Assembly: GCF_028009165.1 (NCBI RefSeq)
Contig: NC_079246.1
Location: 1,240,001 to 1,304,000 of the forward strand
Length of the DNA: 64,000 bases
Source of the DNA: Akanthomyces muscarius
Taxonomy: Eukaryota; Ascomycota; Sordariomycetes; Hypocreales; Cordycipitaceae
Direction: 5' to 3'
Below, piece by piece: positions 56,754 through 64,000 of this stretch; position 1 is the stretch's first letter, and each line of letters starts with the position of its first letter. The notes under the pieces are model-generated. The model was not told the DNA's origin and ran no database searches. It was given only the letters and a program-made list of their open reading frames with translations. Both the position numbers and the translations under genes were made by a program.

Positions 56754-57389
56754 CTGTCGTCGGGCTTTTCTTGGCTGTGCCTTGGCTTCACGCGCACGCT
56801 ACCGCCGCTAGCTCCTCCGACCTTCCGCCCTCGCGCCCTCCCAGGGCCGTTTTTATACTTTTCAGCGTCAAGCTCTCTTTCTAGCTTTAACTGCAGGTGG
56901 GCGCTGCTGCGAGACAGGCCCCAATCTCTCAAAATTCATCCACACAAGGGCAGCCGTCTCCCTTCCAACATTCCTCTGCGCACCATCCAGCCGCGCCAGA
57001 ACAACGTCGCTTCCGGCCATCACCAAACGTCGTCTCGGCTCACCTCCTCCGCCGACACTCGACCTGCTGCCGGCCGCCCCCGCAGCCCGTCCTCCGACTC
57101 CGAGTCGTCCTGGACCGACACGGGCGATATTGGCGATCGCTACGACGACCTCGACGACCCCGTCCGTCTCCAGCTCCCCGGCGACATTGAGGCCGAGCTC
57201 CTCGCCGCCGTCCCCAAGCATCGCCAACGTCCCGATCGTGGCTCCAAAAAGGTCCGCATCCGCAGTCCATCGCCATACAGTCGCCATCGCTCCCCGTCCC
57301 GCCATCATCACATTGACAAGGACGCCATACGCGTCCCCAATCCGCGGCCACGACCGCCCTCTCGCGCAGAACGCTGCATCGGCTCCATC
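56754..57389 (+). other. Open, coding-like leader frame without ATG, in phase with the sugar transporter
   Basis: After a TGA at 56751-56753 the transporter frame stays open for 636 nt up to its first ATG at 57390. The distal half looks like real protein (SDSESSWTDTGDIGDRYDD, then RSPSPYSRHRSPSRHHHIDK and RPRPPSRAERC), with the acidic and Ser/Arg-rich character I associate with the cytosolic N-tail of related fungal sugar transporters. No ATG in any phase was seen on the plus strand between about 56275 and 57389. So either a distant spliced 5' exon or a non-AUG start would be needed to translate it. Confidence 0.45.
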
Positions 57390-59308
57390 ATGGCAGGTCG
57401 TACCGGCGGCCTTCATGGCCTGACGGGCAAGCCCCTCTTGTACGTCATCTTCAATGTTTCCGATCTCGGCGGCGCAGACTGACGTTTTGCCTCGCTTTAG
57501 ATATTTTACCAGCATTTTTGTCTCATTAGGTGTATTTCTCTTTGGCTATGACCAAGGCGTAATGTCCGGCATCATCACGTACGTTGAACCGCGCGACACT
57601 CTGTGATGCCACTTCCTCAACTAACCCAACCCAGCGGCCCTTACTTTATCGACTACTTTGGCCACCCCTCCAAGGCCGCAGTCGGAACCATGGTCGCCAT
57701 TCTGGAAATTGGTGCTTTTATATCGTCTCTGATTGTCGGCCGTCTCGGCGATGTCATTGGCCGTAGAAGAACTATTCTTTACGGCTCCTGCATCTTCTTC
57801 GTTGGCGGTGCTCTCCAGACCATGGCTACCAGCATGACCATGATGATGTTTGGTCGTATCATCGCTGGCCTTGGTGTCGGTATGCTGTCTACCATCGTAC
57901 CCGTCTACCAGTCCGAGATCTCGCCGCCGCATAACCGAGGAAAGCTCGCCTGCATTGAGTTTTCTGGCAACATCATCGGCTACACCACCTCCGTCTGGGT
58001 CGACTACGGCTGTGGCTATATCAAGAGTAATTTGTCATGGCGTATCCCTTTGTTCATGCAGTGTGTTATGGGCGCCTTGCTCGCGCTCGGTAGCTTGATC
58101 ATTGTAGAGTCTCCCAGGTTCGTAACTGTACTGCCCCGTGCGCTAGCTCTGCTAACCCAGCGTAGATGGCTACTGGATACCGATCAAGACGAAGAAGGCA
58201 TGGTTGTCATTGCCAACTTGTATGGTGGTGGCGATCTTCACAGCGTCAAGGCCCGCGACGAATACAAGGAAATCAAAATGTCCGTCCTACTGCAACGCCA
58301 AGAAGGCGAGCGCACTTATGCCGACATGTTTCGACGATACCGCACTCGGGTTCTCATTGCCATGTCCGCTCAGGCCCTCGCGCAGCTCAACGGCATCAAT
58401 GTAATCTCATACTACGCACCCTACGTGTTTGAGTCGGCTGGTTGGGTCGGCCACGACGCTATTCTCATGACAGGTCTCAACGGTATTACTTATTTCCTCT
58501 CGACGATTCCCCCGTGGTATTTGGTCGATCGTTGGGGCCGACGGCCTATTCTGCTTTCTGGCGCCGTCATGATGGCCATTTCACTCTCGCTCATCTCTTA
58601 TTTCATTTACCTGGATATTAAGCGCACCCCCCAATTGGTGGTTTTATTCGTCATGATCTACAATGCCGCTTTCGGTTACTCATGGGGCCCCATTCCCTGG
58701 CTGTACCCTCCCGAGATTCTGCCTTTGAGCATTCGATCCAAGGGTGCCAGTCTATCCACCGCCACCAACTGGGCATTCAATTGGCTGGTCGGTGAGATGA
58801 CTCCTATACTGCAGGAATGGATCAAGTGGCGCTTATACCTCATCCACGCACTTTCTTGCGTGGTGAGTTTCGTTATCGGTGAGTACTCGTCGTGCTGCAT
58901 CGGAAATCAAAACTAATTCTTGCAGTTTACTTTCTCTACCCAGAGACGTGTGGTGTTCGCCTTGAAGAAATGGATTCCATTTTCGGAGATGCCAGCACTG
59001 TTCACGGCGCCGCTTCTGTTCAAGACGAGTCGGCTTCCCTGATGCGTGCTGGGTCTCCAGTTGGCCGTGATGGCCTGCCCAGTCTGGTCATTGACGATGA
59101 CGACGACGATAGAAAATCACAGATTCAGACCAGCGGTGGCGAGGATCGCAGTGTCGGTGCCTGGCTCAATAGAGTGGTCAGGGGCCGTTCTGACAGCCGT
59201 GGCAGCAGCCGCAGTGGTCGCAGCGGGCTCAGCCAGGGCCGATATACACCAATTGGGCAGCAAGATGAAGCAACTAGGAGCGGTAGCGGAAACAGAAACA
59301 GAAACTAG
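57390..59308 (+). CDS. MFS sugar transporter (start conservative)
   Basis: Exons 57390-57439, 57501-57578, 57635-58117, 58166-58878 and 58926-59308 give 568 residues from the first in-frame ATG. Intron 3 is 48 nt and stop-free in frame; removing it restores the family string ESPRWLLDTD. Sugar-porter signatures are clear: FLFGYDQGVMSGIIT, GRLGDVIGRRRTILYG, VPVYQSEISPPHNRGKL, QQ-less AQALAQLNGINVISYYAP, DRWGRRPILL, PWLYPPEILPLSIRSKG and YPETCGVRLEEMD. Twelve membrane segments are expected in the plasma membrane. The C-tail of about 110 residues is acidic, then Ser/Arg/Gly-rich. The substrate (hexose or other) is not readable. The open leader frame before the ATG suggests a longer native N-terminus. 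Confidence 0.9.
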
Positions 59309-59729
59309 AGCGCTGTAAATGCTTGTATTTGAATTTCGAGCAATAGAGCCTTGCATATAAACAGGCGTTGCGAAGTGGCATCGCTGACACCATTGAAGGC
59401 GCAGCGTGCGCTACTGTGACAGTAGGAGACGCTAGGTCTCACGACTTGCCTCTGCGCTGTAGAATAGTTTTGGGATATGATATAAGAATGACCCTATACT
59501 AGCAAACGATTTTACCATTCATTTAATTGGCACCACATATTCTGAAAGCAAAGCCATAGAGATTAGCCTGCGCAAAAGTATTCTTTAATCTGACAGTCAT
59601 GGCTGCCAGCCACGATCTGGTGGCAGTCGCTCAAGACGTCTCCACTGCCAGGAGACCTTGTCCCGCGAGCTTCCACTCCTCTTCCCAGCTCTACAACTCT
59701 TCCAACGGCCAGCTCGAACAGTCCACACC
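59309..59729. other. Intergenic, 421 bp
   Basis: 3' UTR of the transporter and promoter of the DUF1763-like gene. No other signal was seen. Confidence 0.4.
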
Positions 59730-60236
59730 ATGGCCAGCCGCCAAGAGGTCCTGCACGCATACCGGCACCTCTACAAGGGCCTCCTGCGCGGCGTGCAGTA
59801 CGCCATCCCCGCGCGCTACATTGTGCGCGACCAGATCCGAGGCGCCTTTCGTAACACCACATCCACCACAGCCGCCGCCGCCGCCGCCACCGCTACCTGG
59901 GACGCCGAGGCCATCAAGCGCACGCTCTGGTTCCTGTCGGCTGCGGGGCGGCAGAGAGGTCTGGAGCACAGGATTCTGCGGAACCTGGTGCGCATGCATA
60001 GCGAGAGGGCGGCGCCAACGAGGCGCTGGCGCAAGGCGCTGATGTGGAATAAGAAGCCGTGAGTAGTGGAAGATCCCCCCCATTGGAGATGAGTGAGCTT
60101 GGTGGAAGGGCAAAGGAAAGCTGACAGTGTGTGACTGTATAGAACGGACGAGAGGGATCGGTACGAGCATGCTTTTCAGCACTACGATGCGACGGTTGCG
60201 ATGCTGAATAAATCCATGGGGCTGTGTCTGCGGTGA
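59730..60236 (+). CDS. DUF1763-like small fungal protein (LYR-like)
   Basis: Exons 59730-60058 and 60143-60236 give 140 residues. The start MASRQEVLHAYRHLYKGLLRGVQYAIPARYIVRDQIRGAFR has a Tyr-Arg-x-Leu-Tyr-Lys-x-Leu-Leu pattern like LYR-type mitochondrial helical proteins. The middle WDAEAIKRTLWFLSAAGRQRGLEHRILRNL and the spliced end ATVAMLNKSMGLCLR match the fungal DUF1763 family as I remember it. A poly-Ala run interrupts at about residues 50-58. Known LYR proteins serve Fe-S cluster delivery or respiratory assembly; a similar role here is inference. Frataxin, also an Fe-S factor, is about 0.6 kb away and convergent. Confidence 0.75.
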
Positions 60237-60845
60237 TGATACTGATGGGCAAACGCAGAATCATGTGGATTGTATTATATCGGGCGTTTGGGATTAATAA
60301 TGTTCTGTTTGGGATGCAAGCGAGGGACAGGCGAAAATACCACGACGATGTCACCGTCATCATCGACATCGATAAAGGCGGCTAACCGCATTGCAAGCCA
60401 CTTCCAGTTAGAAAACCAGCTGAAAGGAGCCGGAGATATCCTATACTTTAGCACCAGTCGATCAGAACGTCAGCTGATGTTGTTGCCGTTCCGGGCGAGT
60501 GCGAAGCTTCATCCGGAATGGTTTCTCTTCATCAGTCTGCGCGAGTCCGCCCCGCTCGTGTTGGGCTATTGCGGTGTGGAATAGCTCGGATCCTTTCATC
60601 TGCTTTTCCTAGCCGGGAATGTCTTGCAACATTTTCGCCGCCGTTATCGAGGACGATATGATTGCATGTGAAGAATCTTGTACTATAGTATATACACATA
60701 AAAGGAGGGAGGCAATTCTCCATTTATTTCTTTGAGCTGCTTGGAAAATTACTATGATACATGGCGCAATGTTGCTCAGCTACTGTTGTACATGAAACGG
60801 ACATCTTCAATTGGACGGACGGTCTACGACCTCGGCAGACACCTT
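60237..60845. other. Convergent 3' intergenic
   Basis: 609 bp between convergent genes. Short open frames lack any family signal. Confidence 0.4.
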
Positions 60846-61526
60846 CTAGCTCGCTGCGGACGGCGTCGACACGTCCACGCCCAGCTCCTCGAGGATGAGC
60901 TCGTTGAGGTTGCTACCGTCGCGGCCGTAGATCCAGCTGCCCTGGCCGGTGCCCGCCTTGTCGGCCTGGCCCTCGCCGACGACGCACCAGTCGTAGCGCT
61001 TGGGGCCGGAGAGGGGCGACGACAGCCATATTTGCTTGTTGGGGGGCTGCTTGTTGATGACGTACGTGCCCTTGTCCGCGTGTGTGATGGTCATGACGCC
61101 AGACTGCAGATACCAGGACTCGATTAGCATAATCTCGACTTTTGCGTCTGTGAAGAGGGGCTGGATAGAACAAACGGAAAACTCAATGTCAATGTCCTCT
61201 CGCGTGTCCTGCAGAGCTTCAAACTGCGTGAGCACGCCTTCGAGGTATTCGTCGGCAATGTCGTGGAACTCTGCCTCGGAGAGCTCGACGGCGCCGTAGG
61301 TCGGTTCGGGGGACACGGGCGCTTCCTTGGCGGGCGACTCGGTGTCGGGCATGATGCCCTTGCGGAGTGGTGCGGAGAGCGAGAAGCTTCGCTGCGTGGC
61401 GGCAGGACGCAGCGCGCTGTGTGTGAGGAGGACGGGGAGAGGGCGCAAAGCGGTACGGGGCGCGGCAGCTTGCTGGAGAGCTCGTGAGGCGAGCCTCGAG
61501 GCCTGGGCGAGGCTGGCTCGAGACAT
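60846..61526 (-). CDS. yfh1: Frataxin, mitochondrial iron-sulfur factor
   Basis: Exons 61526-61176 and 61103-60846 give 202 residues. An Arg/Ala/Leu-rich mitochondrial targeting sequence is followed by the frataxin domain. It has the acidic ridge (LSEAEFHDIADEYLEGVLTQFEALQDTREDIDIEFS) and, across the intron, SGVMTITHADKGTYVINKQPPNKQIWLSSPLSGPKRYDW, the family's most conserved stretch. The 72-nt intron (GTTTGT, GCTAATC, CTGCAG) is in frame and has no stop, so it reads through as 24 extra residues if unspliced. Homology demands its removal. Frataxin activates the Nfs1-Isu1 cysteine desulfurase complex in the matrix. Confidence 0.96.
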   Translation of the reverse strand: MSRASLAQASRLASRALQQAAAPRTALRPLPVLLTHSALRPAATQRSFSLSAPLRKGIMPDTESPAKEAPVSPEPTYGAVELSEAEFHDIADEYLEGVLTQFEALQDTREDIDIEFSVCSIQPLFTDAKVEIMLIESWYLQSGVMTITHADKGTYVINKQPPNKQIWLSSPLSGPKRYDWCVVGEGQADKAGTGQGSWIYGRDGSNLNELILEELGVDVSTPSAAS

Positions 61527-61885
61527 GATGATGGTGGTCTGATCGGCGAGAGGTGTGGGCGATGCACTCGTTGGAGCTTTTTCGGCAAAAGGAGGAAGTG
61601 CTGCCCTATGGTGGGTGGATGGAATTAGGCTTGTTTGATGTCCGTGTTGTAGGTTTTTGCGAGGTAGAGTGCGTTTCCCCGCGTGCAAAAAGAATGTTGA
61701 AGCTTGTAGAAGCTATGCAGGCCGTTGGCCAATTGCGGACCGCATATTGACAGCCGCGCACAAGCTCGTCATGTGCGGGTCTCGCTGCTGGTCCCCTCCC
61801 CACCACCATCGCTACGGGCAGGTTACCCCAAAAAGCTTCGAAACCGCTGCATGAGCATGAACATGACCAGGCTGGACCCTGCACC
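61527..61885. promoter_or_regulatory. Divergent promoter, frataxin / AP-3 sigma
   Basis: A 359 bp region separates the two divergent start codons. It is likely shared control sequence. Confidence 0.5.
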
Positions 61886-62541
61886 ATGATTAATGCTTTC
61901 CTGGTCTTCAACGGCCTTGGACAGCCTCGGCTGACCAAGTTTTACACGCAGCTTGTGAGCGCCGCCGCCGTCGCGCATGGCAAAGGTGTCATGACAAATG
62001 TGCAAGCAGCGCAATTGCTAACTGACCCTCTCGACAGGACACGAGCATCCAGCAGCGCCTCATTTCCGAAATCTTCACCCTCGTGTCGAACCGCCCCGCG
62101 AGCTCCTGCAACTTCCTCCCGCTCCCGCCGCTGCTCGCGGCCTCGGGCACGGCGCACGGCTCCTCCGGGGAGCAAAACGACGTGCCGTCGCTCGTCACCT
62201 ACCGCAATTACGCGACGCTCTACTTCATCGTCATCTCGACCTCGACCGAGTCGCCGCTCGCCCTCATCGACCTGATCCAGGTGTACGTCGAGGCGCTCGA
62301 CAAGCTCTTTGAGAACGTCTGCGAGCTCGACCTCATCTTCAACTTTGAGACGCTGCACGCCGCCCTCTCCGAGATGATCATCGGCGGCGTCGTCATCGAG
62401 ACGAGCCTGGAGCGCATCGTCGCGGGCGTGCGGGCGCAGGGCACCGTGGCCAAGCGGCCGGTCAACGAGGGACGCAGCACGGGGCTTGGCTCGGGGCTGA
62501 GTATCGGCATGGGCGGCAACTTTGGCTGGGCTGGGCGATGA
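61886..62541 (+). CDS. aps3: AP-3 adaptor complex sigma subunit
   Basis: Exons 61886-61954 and 62038-62541 give 190 residues. The start MINAFLVFNGLGQPRLTKFYTQL and the body with YRNYATLYFIVISTSTESPLALIDLIQVYVEALDKLFENVCELDLIFNFETLHAALSEMIIGGVVIETSL are a clear small-sigma adaptin longin fold. The VCELDLIFNF wording, the SSCNFLPLP insertion and the longer Gly-rich C-tail favour AP-3 sigma over AP-1 or AP-2. AP-3 carries cargo from Golgi or endosome to the vacuole. Confidence 0.93.
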
Positions 62542-62700
62542 GAGATGGCGGGCGGGAGAAAAGAAGCTCACGAGACCACACGCCACTACGTGTTTCACGA
62601 CTACTGGGATAGACACATAAAAGGGAATTGTCATTTGTTTCAAAGGGTTATATACAAATAATTATTGGTACATGGTGTTTCGTCCGTGTATTGTACAAGT

Positions 62701-63269
62701 TTATTTTGAGGGAGACTCTTTGCTGTCGCTGGTGGCGCTGCTCGCGCTGACTGGCTCAACCATGTCTTTGCGACGCTCGTAGCGCTTGTCAGGGTCCATG
62801 ACGCCAAACAAGTATTGCGCGCGCCGACGAATCTAGCCCACGTTAGCAAGGCCGTCCAATTTACAAAAGTACCTGAACGCATACCTCTTCGGATGGCTTA
62901 TATTTCTGGCCCCACCATTCGAACTCGGAGTAGAACAGGAGCCATATCAAGGCAGCTGTGACAAGCTCAAGAGTCAGCGACGCACTCATGTCATATCAGG
63001 CTGCACGCCGGAGTCGGAGTAGCTGCAAACTCACCCGTAATGGTTGCCAGCTGCGCATACTTGACGCCCTTGTCCCATCGCGGCGAGTAGTTGGCCCGTG
63101 AGACGCGACGCTTGTACTTTTTCTCAAAGCGCAGCTGCTGCTGGTGGCTGAGCTCCTTGAAGTTGGGTGGCCAGACTTTTTTGGTCTGTGGAAAGTTGCT
63201 GGCCTGCGTCGACTTGATGGCCGCTTCCTTGGCGGGTTGCGCCAGCCTTCGTACTAGAGTTGGGATCAT
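62701..63269 (-). CDS. Small single-span, probably mitochondrial membrane protein
   Basis: Exons 63269-63035, 62956-62886 and 62832-62701 give 145 residues. The N-terminus is basic and targeting-like (MIPTLVRRLAQPAKEAAIKS). A conserved-looking VWPPNFKELSHQQQLRFEKKYKRRV stretch follows. A membrane segment is created across intron 1 (YAQLATITAALIWLLFY), then a charged tail ends SKESPSK. Small fungal mitochondrial inner-membrane proteins with a WPPxFxxLxxxxQLRFEKRYKRR block are familiar to me, but I cannot name the family or function. It is divergent from the leucyl-tRNA synthetase gene, with a 429 bp shared upstream region. Confidence 0.75.
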
Positions 63270-63698
63270 GATGCGTATTGCTGCTAAGCTGTAAGTTTTG
63301 CCACGGTTGATGTCTACATGTAAATTCGGTAGCCGTTGATGATGTCGTTCTCCAGATGATGCGGCCGAAGGCTAGATTGCTCCACCAGCGGTTGCGCCAC
63401 ACCATATGGCACCGCCACAGACCGGTCAGCCACCGCCATGCCCTGGGACGTTTGCCCCGCGGTTTGGTTTTCACCCCTCCAAAAGTCGAGCAAGCATCCC
63501 ACCTTGTTTGAGTCACATCTTTCAACGAGGCTCGCACCCGTACTCCGATCTGGCAAAGCACACATAGCATTGCTGAGGGAGCGAGTCACAACAGCTCGGC
63601 TCAAGAACAAGTGCATATATCTGCGCCAAGAGCTGCTTTTTTGCGCTTCCCCGGCCAGGCATCAAAAGTCTCTGTGCATCTAACACACATCCGCAATC
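63270..63698. promoter_or_regulatory. Divergent promoter, small membrane protein / LeuRS
   Basis: A 429 bp region between divergent start codons. No other coding signal was seen. Confidence 0.45.
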
Positions 63699-64000
63699 AT
63701 GGCCGATGCTACTCAGGCCATGGACGGCCTTGCCATCTCCAAGACCAAGGAGCTGAAAGGTGTACGTGGAATGAAAATGGATCATCAGTCGAAAGTTTAC
63801 CAGCTACTGACAGTGCGCAGACCGAAAAGCGAGACTCGTTAATTGCCATTGAGAAAAAGTACCAGAAGAAATGGGCCGAGGACGGCGTCTTCCACACCGA
63901 TGCGCCGACCATTGAGGAGGTTCCCCTCCACTCCGTTTCCGCGAGCGAGCTGCGAGAGAAATACCCCAAGTTCTTTGGCACGTCGGCCTACCCGTACATG
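63699..64000 (+). CDS. CDC60: Cytosolic leucyl-tRNA synthetase, N-terminal part (cut by window edge)
   Basis: Exon 1 is 63699-63761 and exon 2 starts at 63821 and runs off the window. The visible 81 residues read MADATQAMDGLAISKTKELKG, then TEKRDSLIAIEKKYQKKWAED, and end KYPKFFGTSAYPYM. The last string is the entry to the class I catalytic domain just before the HIGH-type motif. The EKKYQKKW wording and lack of a mitochondrial presequence indicate the cytosolic eukaryotic enzyme. The donor at GGT|GTACGT was chosen over GGT one codon earlier because it keeps phase 0 and fits the consensus. Confidence 0.93.

Noticed and set aside
1..64000. CRISPR arrays, rRNA, tRNA genes, intact transposons, secondary-metabolite core enzymes
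   Set aside because: I looked for these on both strands by eye and saw none. tRNA detection by eye is weak; tRNAscan-SE would settle that.

Overview
The window is nuclear DNA of a filamentous ascomycete. Evidence: dense intron-bearing genes (introns mostly 50-120 nt, GT..AG, CTAAC-like branch points), separate ATP-citrate lyase subunits acl1 and acl2 side by side, fungal cell-wall enzymes (GH72, GH76), a LysM effector-type protein and fungal kinetochore subunits. Protein wording looks sordariomycete, probably Hypocreales; that placement is inference. I see no CRISPR array, rRNA, tRNA or intact transposon. Exon boundaries were built by hand from splice signals and reading-phase arithmetic.

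Layout. 0-0.6 kb: 3' end of a Thr/Ser-rich wall-type protein. 1.3-2.9 kb: CENP-Q/Fta7-like kinetochore protein. 3.7-5.9 kb: ankyrin scrap and a broken serine beta-lactamase-like gene. 6.7-11.5 kb: secretory thioredoxin-like protein, a second kinetochore subunit (Cnl2/Nkp2), Eaf3 and mitochondrial L30. 12.3-19.7 kb: divergent acl1/acl2 around a 3.5 kb intergenic region. 20-25 kb: F-box-like protein and a RecQ helicase. 26-38 kb looks more accessory: a methionine-type permease, LysM protein, uncharacterised protein, membrane-anchored methyltransferase, repeat-bearing M43 metalloprotease, a 2.6 kb gene-poor stretch, then a GPI-anchored GH76 enzyme. 39.7 kb: a 47-residue, 11-cysteine metallothionein-like gene. 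40-53 kb is housekeeping: GH72 transglycosylase, Cdc10 septin, mitochondrial L32, Ski8, Pol delta subunit 4, queuosine salvage protein and Uba2. 53-64 kb: short-chain reductase, a long 5' region and sugar transporter, DUF1763-like protein, frataxin, AP-3 sigma, a small mitochondrial-type membrane protein, and the start of cytosolic leucyl-tRNA synthetase.

How genes relate. Acl1 and Acl2 form one enzyme that makes cytosolic acetyl-CoA. The CENP-Q-like and Cnl2/Nkp2 proteins belong to the same inner-kinetochore (CCAN/Ctf19) assembly and lie 5 kb apart. GH72 and GH76 enzymes both act on cell-wall glycan at the plasma membrane. Several pairs are divergent with short shared promoters (septin/L32, frataxin/AP-3 sigma, small membrane protein/LeuRS). 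No clear new multi-gene system emerged. The items most worth a second look are the Cys-rich micro-gene, the repeat-bearing metalloprotease, the transporter leader frame that lacks an ATG, the palindrome repeated between acl1 and acl2, and a perfect hairpin at the 3' end of the F-box-like gene.
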